Source of the DNA: Alphaproteobacteria bacterium
GTDB lineage: Bacteria; Pseudomonadota; Alphaproteobacteria; Rickettsiales; SXRF01
Direction: 5' to 3'
Length of the DNA: 64,000 nucleotides
Assembly: GCA_025362975.1 (NCBI GenBank)
Contig: JANYES010000020.1
Span: 18,696 to 82,695 of the forward strand
This document shows, one piece after another, positions 44,218 through 52,882 of the stretch. The notes below the pieces were generated by a model. That model ran no database searches. It worked only from the letters and a program-made list of their open reading frames with translations, and was not told the DNA's origin. How positions within the stretch are numbered: position 1 is the stretch's first letter; each line of letters begins with the position of its first letter. The translations under genes were made by a program, and so were the position numbers.

Positions 44218-45306
44218 ATGAAAGTCTGGATCTGGCGACAGGCCATTTTGCGCGCGCGATTGGAACCAAGCAGCAAATTGCTGCTGTTGGCGCTCTCCAC
44301 GTACATGAATGATCATGGCGAAGGCTGCTATCCAAGTGTTGAGCAGTTATGCAAAGACACAAGCCTCAGCGAGCGAACGGTCTTTTATCACCTTAAAAAA
44401 GCCGAATCAGAAGGTTTTCTCATCAAAGACAAGCGCGAATTGCCTGGCAAGAAATGGGCAGCCAATGAGTACCGTGCCGCAATTCCGGAATTGCCCGCTG
44501 CTGCAATAGTTGCAGTAGATAGCTCAGAGGTGCAGTCAATGCACCCCATAGAAAGGGCTGCAATAGATGCACCCCATGACGCAAAGTGGGATGCAACCAT
44601 TGCAGTTGAGGGGTGCAATGGTTGCAGCGATGGGGTGCAACCATTGCATACTAACTCTTCAGAGAACTCTCCACTTAACTCTCCAATAGAATTATCCCCG
44701 AAAGGCAAAAAATCTTATCCACCGGAATTCGAGCAGTTCTGGTCGGCGTGGCCAGCAGTTCGCCGCTGCGAAAAGCCGAATGCTTACACAGCATGGCGAG
44801 ATGCTTGTAAGAAAATCACACCGGTTTCCCTGATGGCAGCACTACGGCGGTATGTACTGACCAAAGAAGCTACGGACGGCTTTGCCCCATACCCGGCTAA
44901 ATGGCTTAAGCGCGAACGCTGGCTGGAATTCACATCAGCAGAAAGTATACCCCCTCCCCCTATTTGTATAAATGCCAGCGATACGCTGGAAAATGCAGAA
45001 TGGCTCGTCATTCTACAGCATTTGCGCAGCAAACATGGCGAAGCGGTCTGCCGCAGCTGGTTTAGCCAGCTGCGGCAGATGAATAAACAAGACGGCCAGC
45101 TGACGCTGCAGGCACCGACACGCTTTGTAGCTGAATGGATAAAGAGTCACTATGCAGCTGACATCTTGCAAGCGGTGCAAAGCGTATGGCCAGACATTAC
45201 CGCTGTTCGTATCGAAGGCAGCCCTGCGCCTCAAACAAATAGGCAATTTCCTACGGAAAAGACCACTCCTGCCACTCCCGCATGGAGCGATTCCGGGCAA
45301 CAATAA
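44218..45306 (+). CDS. Composite replication-type protein: HTH, replisome-organizer-like block, DnaA-N-like domain
   Basis: A 362-residue protein with three recognisable parts. Residues 1-85 are a winged HTH of the HTH_36 kind (LEPSSKLLLLALSTYMNDHG, YPSVEQLCKDTSLSERTVFY). Residues about 95-155 are a variable linker whose DNA carries six TGCA-N5-TGCA elements. Residues about 163-240 resemble the C-terminal block of phage replisome organizers (PEFEQFWSAWPAVRRCEKPN, YPAKWLKRERWLEF). Residues about 255-330 resemble the N-terminal domain of DnaA (LRSKHGEAVCRSWFSQL, LTLQAPTRFVAEWIKSHYAA), which binds DnaB-type helicase in DnaA. I infer a replication initiator/helicase loader for the ICE. No AAA+ domain is present. 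It precedes the trb operon by 21 bp. Confidence 0.7.
   Translation: MKVWIWRQAILRARLEPSSKLLLLALSTYMNDHGEGCYPSVEQLCKDTSLSERTVFYHLKKAESEGFLIKDKRELPGKKWAANEYRAAIPELPAAAIVAVDSSEVQSMHPIERAAIDAPHDAKWDATIAVEGCNGCSDGVQPLHTNSSENSPLNSPIELSPKGKKSYPPEFEQFWSAWPAVRRCEKPNAYTAWRDACKKITPVSLMAALRRYVLTKEATDGFAPYPAKWLKRERWLEFTSAESIPPPPICINASDTLENAEWLVILQHLRSKHGEAVCRSWFSQLRQMNKQDGQLTLQAPTRFVAEWIKSHYAADILQAVQSVWPDITAVRIEGSPAPQTNRQFPTEKTTPATPAWSDSGQQ
44502..44648. repeat. Six 13-bp TGCA-N5-TGCA elements (iteron-like)
   Basis: Elements start at 44502, 44531, 44559, 44592, 44614 and 44636. The last three are TGCAACCATTGCA, its reverse complement, and TGCAACCATTGCA again, spaced exactly 22 bp. The first differs from the inverted copy by one base. 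The related word GCACCCCAT appears at 44541 and 44569, and inverted at 44630. All lie within the linker-coding part of the replication-type gene. Confidence 0.65.
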
Positions 45307-45327
45307 ATTCACCCGTCTAGGACGCTG

Positions 45328-46317
45328 ATGAATTTATTGGAACATGTCATGCCTGAGCTGGAATATGACGATAATGCCACGCATAAGAAGCGTCTGCACG
45401 AGAAGCTACGGCGCGACATTGGCCCGGCTGTCCTAAACGCATTAGCCGATCCGCGCACAATTGAGATCCTCCTCAATGCCGATGGCACCCTTTGGCAGGA
45501 ATGCCTTGGCAAAACCATGCTGCAGATAGGCAAAATGTCACCCAGCCGCGCCGAGGCAGTGATGCGCACCATTGCGACCTGTCTGGATTCGACCATTACC
45601 CGCAAGAATCCTATTCTGGAAGGCGAATTACCGCTGGACGGCTCACGCTTCGCCGGACAGCTGCCGCCGATTGTGCATGCGCCAACCTTTGCCATCCGCA
45701 AAAAAGCCAGTGCCATATTTTCGCTCGACCGTTATGTGCAGCAAAACATCATTACGGCGCAGCAAAAGAATATCATCATTGAAGCGGTTCATAACCGCCG
45801 CAATATTCTGGTCATTGGCGGCACCGGATCGGGCAAAACCACGCTGACCAATGCCATTATCCACCAGATGGTGGAAGAAAACTCCGATGAGCGGATTGTG
45901 ATCATCGAAGATACCGGCGAAATCCAATGTGCCGCCAAAAATTGTATCCAGTACCATACGACGCTGGAAGTCACCATGACGCAGCTGCTCAAGACCACAC
46001 TGCGCATGCGTCCTGACCGCATACTGGTCGGCGAAGTGCGCGGGCCGGAAGCGCTGGATTTGCTGATGGCCTGGAATACCGGCCATGAAGGCGGCGTTGC
46101 TACATTACACGCCAATAATGCTAAGGCCGGATTAGACCGGCTCGCCATGCTCATCAGCATGCATCCGGAATCACCATCTCCCATAGAGCCGTTGATTGCT
46201 GAGGCCGTGCATCTGGTCATCCACATCACCAAAACGCCGGAGGGCAGCCGCAAGGTGCAGGAGATTTTGAAAGTCTGCGGCTATGCGGCAGGAAATTATC
46301 AAACCCGTCAACTTTAA
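45328..46317 (+). CDS. trbB: Conjugal transfer ATPase TrbB (VirB11-like)
   Basis: TrbB is the hexameric traffic ATPase of the P-type mating channel. The 329-residue protein has the nucleotide loop GGTGSGKTT at residues 164-172, the Asp box IVIIEDTGEIQ, the arginine-rich TTLRMRPDRILVGEVRGPEAL, and the His box GHEGGVATLHANN. These are the four VirB11-family signatures. It is the first gene of an operon running trbB to trbN without large gaps. RP4 has the same order after trbA; no trbA is seen here. Confidence 0.95.
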   Translation: MNLLEHVMPELEYDDNATHKKRLHEKLRRDIGPAVLNALADPRTIEILLNADGTLWQECLGKTMLQIGKMSPSRAEAVMRTIATCLDSTITRKNPILEGELPLDGSRFAGQLPPIVHAPTFAIRKKASAIFSLDRYVQQNIITAQQKNIIIEAVHNRRNILVIGGTGSGKTTLTNAIIHQMVEENSDERIVIIEDTGEIQCAAKNCIQYHTTLEVTMTQLLKTTLRMRPDRILVGEVRGPEALDLLMAWNTGHEGGVATLHANNAKAGLDRLAMLISMHPESPSPIEPLIAEAVHLVIHITKTPEGSRKVQEILKVCGYAAGNYQTRQL

Positions 46318-46329
46318 CAGGAGCATTCT

Positions 46330-46686
46330 ATGACCAATACCCACAATCGTACTCTATTCACTCTTGGATTATTTGCCGTGATGTTACTCACCGTCGGCAA
46401 TGAAGCCTATGCCGGAACGGCAACCGGCGGATCACTGCCCTATGAATCCTGGCTCTCTAGCCTGCGTGATAGCGTTACCGGCCCGGTCGCTTTCTCGTTA
46501 TCCATCATCGGCATTGTCATTGCCGGTGGCGTACTGATTTTCGGCGGCGATTTGAACGGATTCTTTCGCAGCCTGATTTTCATCGTTCTGGTGATGGCCT
46601 TCCTGGTTGGCGCGCAGAATATGATGACCACTTTCTTCGGTAATGCCGCTGAAGTGGCTTCGCTCCTGCCGCTTAGCATAGCGTAG
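46330..46686 (+). CDS. trbC: Conjugal pilin precursor TrbC (VirB2-like)
   Basis: A 118-residue small hydrophobic protein. A signal peptide ([20 protein letters not shown]) is followed by the mature pilin, with two membrane segments ([20 protein letters not shown] and [21 protein letters not shown]). In RP4 the pilin is cyclised by TraF; a TraF homologue with intact catalytic residues is encoded at 56963. A Shine-Dalgarno AGGAG lies before the ATG. Position between trbB and trbD confirms the call. Confidence 0.92.
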   Translation: MTNTHNRTLFTLGLFAVMLLTVGNEAYAGTATGGSLPYESWLSSLRDSVTGPVAFSLSIIGIVIAGGVLIFGGDLNGFFRSLIFIVLVMAFLVGAQNMMTTFFGNAAEVASLLPLSIA

Positions 46687-46694
46687 AGGCTGAT

Positions 46695-47006
46695 ATGCCC
46701 TTGCGCATGATACCCATCCGCCGCGCCGGGAACCGCCATAGTCTGTTTATGGGCGGGGATCGTGAACTGGTGATGTTTACCGGGCTGCTGGCGGGCAGCC
46801 TGGTATTTGCCGCGCAGGAATGGAAAGCCACCATTTTTGGGGTGCTGCTCTGGTTTACCTCGCTGTACCTGCTGCGGCTCATGGCCAAATCCGATGCCTA
46901 TCTGCGCCAAGTCTATATGTGTCATCGCCGTTACAAGGGTTATTACCCTGCGCGTTCTACGCCTTTTCGTATCAACAGCAGAGCACAGGGAAAGCAATAC
47001 AAATGA
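46695..47006 (+). CDS. trbD: Conjugal transfer protein TrbD (VirB3-like)
   Basis: A 103-residue inner-membrane protein. The opening PLRMIPIRRAGNRHSLFMGG is followed by the family's GGDREL and two joined membrane segments. A C-terminal block ending RQVYMCHRRYKGYYPAR is typical of TrbD. It overlaps trbE by 4 bp (ATGA), showing translational coupling. Confidence 0.92.
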   Translation: MPLRMIPIRRAGNRHSLFMGGDRELVMFTGLLAGSLVFAAQEWKATIFGVLLWFTSLYLLRLMAKSDAYLRQVYMCHRRYKGYYPARSTPFRINSRAQGKQYK

Positions 47007-49546
47007 CCATATCCCTCAATATAATGATGGCCATGTCGGGTGCAGCTTTAGTGCTCATCCTGTTTGCCCAGCTGGTGAAACTTGACCGGCATAAAAAGCT
47101 TATCCGGCATCGCGCAGGAGATGCCGGGCTTGCCGATTTGCTTAACTATGCTGCCGTGGTGGATGACGGGGTAATCGTCGGCAAAAATGGTTCGCTAATG
47201 GCCGCCTGGCTGTATCAGGGCGATGATAATGCCAGCAGTACCGATGAGCAGCGCGAAATCGTCTCATACCGTATCAACCAGGCACTTTCCGGGTTAGGTA
47301 ATGGTTGGATGCTGCATGTCGATGCCATCCGGCGCAATGCACCCAGCTATAGCGACCCGGCACGCTCGCACTTTCCCGATGCGATTACGCGCGCCATTGA
47401 TGAGGAACGCCGTCGCTATTTTAATAATCTTGGTACGATGTACGAAGGGTTCTTTGTTCTTACCGTCACGTATTTTCCTCCAGTACTGGCGCAGGCTAAG
47501 TTCGTGGAGCTAATGTTTGAAGATGATAGTGACGCGCTGGATAAAAAAGCACGTACCGAACAGATATTGGAGCAATTTCGTCAGGATATAAGTGCTATCG
47601 AATCGCACCTATCGGCGGTTTTTAAGATGGAGCGCCTGAAAGGCAGGAAAGCCATTGCCGAAGACGGCACGGAAAAGACCGAAGACAATTTCCTGCGCTA
47701 TCTGCAATTTTGTGTTACCGGCCTTAATCACCCGGTATTGCTGCCATCAACGCCTATTTACCTGGATGCCTTGATTGGCGGTCAGGAATGCTGGGGCGGC
47801 GTGATTCCCAAAATCGGCCGCAAATTTATTCAGGTGGTATCGATTGAGGGATTCCCGATGGAATCCTATCCCGGCATCCTGACGCAGTTGGCGGAATTGC
47901 CGGTGGAATACCGCTGGAACAGCCGCTTCATTTTCATGGACAGCCATGAAGCTGCCGCTCATTTAGAGAAATTCCGCAAAAAATGGCGGCAAAAGGTTCG
48001 CGGCTTTTTCGACCAGGTATTCAATACCAACAGCGGGCATATCGATCAAGACGCTGCCGCAATGGTTGCAGATGCTGAAGCGGCCATTGCTGAGGTCAAT
48101 AGCGGCATGACCACGGCGGGCTATTACACTAGCGTCGTACTCCTGATGGATGAAAACCGGGAAAAACTGGAAACGTCCGCCCGGCAGATAGAAAAAGCCA
48201 TTCACAGTCTGGGCTTTGTCGCACGGATAGAAACCATCAATACCATGGATGCCTGGTTAGGCAGCCTGCCGGGCCATGGCGTTGAAAACGTGCGACGCCC
48301 GATTATCAATGCTATGAACCTCGCCGATTTATTGCCGGTTAGCTCGATCTGGACAGGCGAAAATAACGCGCCATGCCCGCTCTATCCGCCATCATCTCCA
48401 CCATTGCTGCATGGCGTAACCACCGGTTATGCGCCGTTTCGGCTGAATCTCCATGTACGTGATTTAGGCCATACCATCCTGTTCGGCCCAACCGGTAACG
48501 GCAAATCGACGCATCTAGCACTGCTGGCCGCTCAACTGCGGCGTTACTCCGGTATGAGCATTTATGCCTTTGACAAGGGCATGTCGCTCTATCCGCTGAC
48601 CAAAGCCACCGGCGGCAGCCATTTTACTGTAGCGGGCGAAAGCGATGCCTTATCCTTCTGCCCATTGCAGTTTTTAGAAAGCAGCCATGACCGCGCCTGG
48701 GCGATGGAATGGATCGCCACCATGTTAGCACTGAATGGCCTGATAACCAGTCCGGGTCAGCGCAATGAAATTGCCAGCGCCATCATCAATATGCACCAGA
48801 CCGGTTCGCAGAGTCTGACTGAGTTTGTGTCCAGCATTCAGGATAAGGACATCCGGGAGGCGTTAAAGCAATATACGGTAGAAGGTTCGATGGGGCATTT
48901 GCTGGATGCTGAAGCCGATGGCTTAAGTCTCACGGATTTCATGACCTTTGAAATAGAAGAATTGATGGGACTGGGCGAAAAATACGCCCTGCCGGTATTG
49001 CTTTACCTGTTCCGCCGTATCGAGCGCTCGCTGCACGGGCAACCGGCAGCCATCCTTATCGATGAAGCATGGCTGATGCTTGGCCATGACGCCTTCCGGG
49101 AAAAGATACGCGAATGGCTCAAAGTCCTGCGTAAGTCCAATTGCATGGTGATCATGGCAACTCAGTCCTTAAGCGATGCTGCCCGTTCCGGCATTCTGGA
49201 TGTGATTGTCGAATCCACCGCCACCAAAATATTCCTGCCCAACCTGTTTGCCCGCGATGAAGATACGGCGGCGCTCTATCGCCGGATGGGCCTCAATAAC
49301 CGGCAGATTGACATCATCGCCACTGCCACGCCTAAGCGGCAATATTACTATGTCTCTGAAAAAGGCCGTCGTCTTTACGATCTGGCGCTTGGCCCGCTGG
49401 CGCTCGCTTTTGTAGGAGCCTCCGACAAGGACTCTATCGCCGTCATACAGACACTTGAAGCGAAGTTTGGCGCAGATTGGGTAGCTGAATGGCTGAAATC
49501 CAGAAATATCAATCTTGCTGATTACCAAGGGGAGTACGTCGCATGA
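47003..49546 (+). CDS. trbE: Conjugal transfer ATPase TrbE (VirB4-like)
   Basis: TrbE is the large ATPase powering pilus assembly and transfer. Starting at ATG 47003 (MTISLNIMMAMSGAALVLIL) it has 847 residues. An open frame further upstream runs through trbD and is not used. The Walker A is GPTGNGKST at residues 495-503 and the Walker B is ILIDEAWLML with Asp687-Glu688. The N-terminal CagE/TrbE domain contains HRAGDAGLADLLNYAAVVDD. MVIMATQSLSDAARSGILDV and QIDIIATATPKRQYYYVSE are characteristic of the family. It overlaps trbF by 4 bp. Confidence 0.96.
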   Translation: MTISLNIMMAMSGAALVLILFAQLVKLDRHKKLIRHRAGDAGLADLLNYAAVVDDGVIVGKNGSLMAAWLYQGDDNASSTDEQREIVSYRINQALSGLGNGWMLHVDAIRRNAPSYSDPARSHFPDAITRAIDEERRRYFNNLGTMYEGFFVLTVTYFPPVLAQAKFVELMFEDDSDALDKKARTEQILEQFRQDISAIESHLSAVFKMERLKGRKAIAEDGTEKTEDNFLRYLQFCVTGLNHPVLLPSTPIYLDALIGGQECWGGVIPKIGRKFIQVVSIEGFPMESYPGILTQLAELPVEYRWNSRFIFMDSHEAAAHLEKFRKKWRQKVRGFFDQVFNTNSGHIDQDAAAMVADAEAAIAEVNSGMTTAGYYTSVVLLMDENREKLETSARQIEKAIHSLGFVARIETINTMDAWLGSLPGHGVENVRRPIINAMNLADLLPVSSIWTGENNAPCPLYPPSSPPLLHGVTTGYAPFRLNLHVRDLGHTILFGPTGNGKSTHLALLAAQLRRYSGMSIYAFDKGMSLYPLTKATGGSHFTVAGESDALSFCPLQFLESSHDRAWAMEWIATMLALNGLITSPGQRNEIASAIINMHQTGSQSLTEFVSSIQDKDIREALKQYTVEGSMGHLLDAEADGLSLTDFMTFEIEELMGLGEKYALPVLLYLFRRIERSLHGQPAAILIDEAWLMLGHDAFREKIREWLKVLRKSNCMVIMATQSLSDAARSGILDVIVESTATKIFLPNLFARDEDTAALYRRMGLNNRQIDIIATATPKRQYYYVSEKGRRLYDLALGPLALAFVGASDKDSIAVIQTLEAKFGADWVAEWLKSRNINLADYQGEYVA

Positions 49547-50256
49547 ATATGGCACAGCTATTCAAGGGCAAGCGGGGTTTGGCAGAAGCACCCGGCAATC
49601 CGTATCTGAGCGCCCGCAAACAATGGAATGAGCATACTAAAGGCATCATTAACGCTGCCCGGTTATGGCAGGCGGTGGCGCTTTTATGTCTTATGATCAC
49701 ACTGGCTGCTATTGGCGGTGTGCTGCATCTGGCCAGTCAGTCTAAATTTATTCCCTACGTTATCGAAATGGATAAGCTTGGCCAGACCGTGGCCGTGGCA
49801 CCGGCGCAGTTAGCCGCTCCGGTCGATCAACGTGTGGTGCGCGCCAGTCTGGCGGCCTTCATAAGCAATGCACGGCTGGTGACGCCGGATATTGCCTTAC
49901 AGCGTAAAGCCGTTTTGGCTGTCTATGCCATGATGCATGCAGATGATCCGGCAGCAGCCAAAATGACTGCCTGGTTTAACGGCAATGAGGCCAGCAATCC
50001 ATTTCAGCGTGCCGCTAAAGAAACCGTTGAAACGGAAATCGTCTCCGTCATTCCACAAACGCCGGACAGCTGGCAAATCGAATGGAATGAAAAGCTGTTT
50101 GACCGGCAGGGCGTGCCTATTGGTCAGCCGTATCGCATGAAGGCACTGGCCACGGTGGAAATAGTGCCGCCGGACGCCTCCACCACGGAGGAGAAGTTAC
50201 GGCAGAACCCGCTGGGTGTCTTTGTAAAGGATTTTAGCTGGTCGAAACAAAACTAA
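49543..50256 (+). CDS. trbF: Conjugal transfer protein TrbF (VirB8-like)
   Basis: A 237-residue bitopic inner-membrane protein. A basic cytoplasmic N-terminus with NPYLSARKQWNEHTKG is followed by one membrane segment (AVALLCLMITLAAIGGVLHL). The periplasmic VirB8-type domain contains SKFIPYVIEMDKLGQTVAV and WQIEWNEKLFDRQGVPIGQP. It helps assemble the channel core with TrbG and TrbI. Start overlap with trbE supports a single operon. Confidence 0.94.
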   Translation: MNMAQLFKGKRGLAEAPGNPYLSARKQWNEHTKGIINAARLWQAVALLCLMITLAAIGGVLHLASQSKFIPYVIEMDKLGQTVAVAPAQLAAPVDQRVVRASLAAFISNARLVTPDIALQRKAVLAVYAMMHADDPAAAKMTAWFNGNEASNPFQRAAKETVETEIVSVIPQTPDSWQIEWNEKLFDRQGVPIGQPYRMKALATVEIVPPDASTTEEKLRQNPLGVFVKDFSWSKQN

Positions 50257-50267
50257 AGGAAACGATT

Positions 50268-51152
50268 ATGAAATATACTTGTACCGCCTTGCTTCTTGCA
50301 CTCTCTCCGGTCGCTGCTAACGCCGCTGAGGATAATGAAGATGTTAACAATTATTTCAGTCCTCAGCCTGTGCTCACGTCACAGGAAAAGGCAGGCCTTG
50401 CACTCGCCGATGGCTGGAAAGCTTCGAGCGGCAAGGCTCTGAAACCAACACCCGGGCCGGATGGTGCTGTCAGTTTCCTGTTCGGGGCTTCGCAACCGGG
50501 GATTGTCTGTGCCGTCATGCAGATATGTGACATTGAGTTACAGGCGGGCGAACAGGTCAACTCTATCCATTTAGGCGATGCAGCGCGCTGGATGGTGGAA
50601 CCTGCGCTTACCGGTGCTGGCGACGTACAAATCCAGCATCTCATCATCAAGCCGATGGATGTGGGCTTAAGTACATCGCTTATCGTGACTACCAATCGCC
50701 GTACCTATCATATGGCCTTGCGCTCCACGCATCATGATTTTATGCCGCGTGTGACCTTTGTTTATCCGGAAGATGCCATGAAAAAGCTGGAAGTGGTAAA
50801 GGCAGCCAGCGAACAGGAACATACCCAAAAGACCATTCCTGAAACCGGTGAGTATCTGGATAATCTGGACTTCAATTATGCGATTGAGGGCAAAACCAGC
50901 TGGAAACCGCTGCGCGTTTATAATGACGGTAGAAAAACCATTCTGGAAATGCCCGCTTCCATGGGGCAAACGGAAGCCCCGACATTGCTGGTTGTCCGTA
51001 AAGAAGGCGGACTGTTCAGCAACGATGAACAGGTCATGGTCAATTACCGCGTGCAGCATAACCGTTACATCGTGGATGGTTTGTTCGATAAGGCCATCCT
51101 AATTAGCGGTGTGGGTGATAGTCAGAATCGTATCACCATTACCAGGGAGTAG
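50268..51152 (+). CDS. trbG: Conjugal transfer protein TrbG (VirB9-like)
   Basis: A 294-residue periplasmic protein with a signal peptide (MKYTCTALLLALSPVAANA). The VirB9/TrbG domain shows CAVMQICDIELQAGEQVNSI and LGDAARWMVEPALTG, TNRRTYHMALRSTHHDFMPR and VTFVYPED, then the C-terminal beta-domain with TSWKPLRVYNDGRKTILEMP. This protein forms the outer-membrane core complex with TrbH and TrbI. The start follows AAAGGAAACGATT. The gene order matches RP4. Confidence 0.95.
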   Translation: MKYTCTALLLALSPVAANAAEDNEDVNNYFSPQPVLTSQEKAGLALADGWKASSGKALKPTPGPDGAVSFLFGASQPGIVCAVMQICDIELQAGEQVNSIHLGDAARWMVEPALTGAGDVQIQHLIIKPMDVGLSTSLIVTTNRRTYHMALRSTHHDFMPRVTFVYPEDAMKKLEVVKAASEQEHTQKTIPETGEYLDNLDFNYAIEGKTSWKPLRVYNDGRKTILEMPASMGQTEAPTLLVVRKEGGLFSNDEQVMVNYRVQHNRYIVDGLFDKAILISGVGDSQNRITITRE

Positions 51153-51156
51153 TCAT

Positions 51157-51582
51157 ATGCAAAAAGCACTGATAGCAGCGCTGCTGCTGACCACGTTAAG
51201 CGCCTGTACGGCTCCCTATGGGAACTATGCCGCTTTACCGGATGCCACTAATGCACAATTGGCAGATGAAACCGCGCAGGAGCTGACGGTGCTTTATCCA
51301 CCAGCCCGCACGCATCTCAGCGTATCGCAACCAGTTAATGATGCTTATGGGATGGAACTGGTCAAACAGCTGCGTGAAGCGGGATATGCGGTACAGGATG
51401 ATGATAAGGAAACCATATCGGCAGCCGATACCGAACTACTGCCCATTAGCTATACCGTTGATGGCATCAGTAACGGGCTTTACCGAATAACGCTAAGGGC
51501 TAGTTCTCAAGTTTTAAGCCGGGTGTATAGCGCCACTAATGATGGCTTTGTTCCGGCAGGTTCCTGGACACGAAAGGAATAG
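51157..51582 (+). CDS. trbH: Conjugal transfer lipoprotein TrbH (VirB7-like)
   Basis: A 141-residue lipoprotein. The start ATG 51157 gives MQKALIAALLLTTLSACTAP with lipobox LSAC (Cys17). The mature part reads TAQELTVLYPPARTHLSVSQ and LVKQLREAGYAVQDDD, as in TrbH proteins. It stabilises the outer-membrane core. It lies 4 bp after the trbG stop and 2 bp before trbI. The open frame to 51109 starts inside trbG and is rejected. Confidence 0.9.
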   Translation: MQKALIAALLLTTLSACTAPYGNYAALPDATNAQLADETAQELTVLYPPARTHLSVSQPVNDAYGMELVKQLREAGYAVQDDDKETISAADTELLPISYTVDGISNGLYRITLRASSQVLSRVYSATNDGFVPAGSWTRKE

Positions 51583-51584
51583 CT

Positions 51585-52865
51585 ATGACCGATGATAATC
51601 CCATGCTTTCTTCGGAATCCTCCCCCCATGAGTTGGGTAAGCATTCTGGCGTCCGGCGCGTTAATAACCTGCCATTGTATCTGGCAGGCGGCGCTGTCGG
51701 CGCATTTCTGCTGATGATGGTGCTGGTTGGGATAGATCGTGCTAATAAATCACAGGCTACGGCACAGGCAACGCCCGTAAAGCATAGTGATACCACCCAA
51801 CTGGTGGCATCTATCACCGGCAACCGGACAGGCGGCATGGTGCCTGCCGCTGTCATGGTTCCGCCTGCGCCACCCGTACCCGCCATCACGGTTCCCATTG
51901 CTATGCTGGATGATCTGGAAAAGCCGCCTTTGCCTAGACGCTTGCAGGAGACGGCGGCGGCTGACCCGACACTGGAGCGGATCAGGCAGCAAAAAATGCA
52001 ATTATTTGAAAGTGCCGTAAAAAGCAAAACAGCGGTGCCGATTCCGGAACTCAAAACACATGCCGGTGATAGTGACCAGCGCACAAAAACCTTACAGCGC
52101 ATAGATGATGCCAATGCCGCATTCACCGCCCGCCTGGCGCAGCTTGAGGGTGGCGGCGAAGATAAGCCTGCCGCACTATCCAGTAGCCAGCGCAATGATC
52201 TGAAATCCTTTGATGTGACCAATAAAAGTGACCGCTGGCAGCTGGGTGCACAGGTAGAAGCGCCCAGAACGCCTTATACGCTCCGCGCCGGATTTATCAT
52301 ACCGGCAACGCTGATTTCCGGGATCAATTCCGATTTGCCGGGGCAGATAACCGCGCAGGTTAGCCAGAATGTCTATGATACCGCTACAGGCAAGTATTTG
52401 CTGCTTCCGCAAGGCGCTCGTCTGGTCGGCAGCTATACATCGAACGTGGCATATGGCCAGTCGCGTGTCATGGTGGCATGGCAGCGCATTGTGTTTCCCG
52501 ATGGCAAAACGCTGGATATTGGCGCGATGCCCGGTGCCGATGGCGCGGGGTATTCCGGCTTTAATGATCAGGTGAATAATCATTATGGGCGGATTTTCGG
52601 CTCTGCCATACTGATGTCGGGCATTACGGCGGGTGTTTCCATGAGTCAGAACGCGAACAGCAATGGTGGTGTCAACGCGCAGCCTACGGCCAGTTCCGCA
52701 CTCAGCGAGGCATTAGGCCAGCAGCTGGGCAATGTGACTGCGCAGATGATCAGCAAAAACCTGTCTATTTCTCCAACGCTGGAGATACGGCCCGGCTTCC
52801 GTTTCAACGTCATGTGCATCAAGGATTTGGTGCTGACCAAGCCTTATGCCTCGTTTGATTATTAG
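51585..52865 (+). CDS. trbI: Conjugal transfer protein TrbI (VirB10-like)
   Basis: A 426-residue protein spanning from the inner to the outer membrane. After a cytoplasmic N-terminus comes one membrane segment (LPLYLAGGAVGAFLLMMVLVG), then a Pro-rich periplasmic linker. The VirB10 beta-barrel domain carries TLRAGFIIPATLISGINSDL, the PGQITAQVSQNVYDTATG block, LLLPQGARLVGSYTSNVAYG, and the pore helices near SGFNDQVNNHYGRIFGSAIL. PTLEIRPGFRFNVMCIKDLV ends it. All are typical. Confidence 0.96.
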   Translation: MTDDNPMLSSESSPHELGKHSGVRRVNNLPLYLAGGAVGAFLLMMVLVGIDRANKSQATAQATPVKHSDTTQLVASITGNRTGGMVPAAVMVPPAPPVPAITVPIAMLDDLEKPPLPRRLQETAAADPTLERIRQQKMQLFESAVKSKTAVPIPELKTHAGDSDQRTKTLQRIDDANAAFTARLAQLEGGGEDKPAALSSSQRNDLKSFDVTNKSDRWQLGAQVEAPRTPYTLRAGFIIPATLISGINSDLPGQITAQVSQNVYDTATGKYLLLPQGARLVGSYTSNVAYGQSRVMVAWQRIVFPDGKTLDIGAMPGADGAGYSGFNDQVNNHYGRIFGSAILMSGITAGVSMSQNANSNGGVNAQPTASSALSEALGQQLGNVTAQMISKNLSISPTLEIRPGFRFNVMCIKDLVLTKPYASFDY

Positions 52866-52882
52866 TAACAGGAGGGAAAATA

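Noticed and set aside
44502..44648. CRISPR-like array
   Set aside because: The repeated units are only 13 bp, partly inverted, lie within a coding gene, and have no cas genes nearby.
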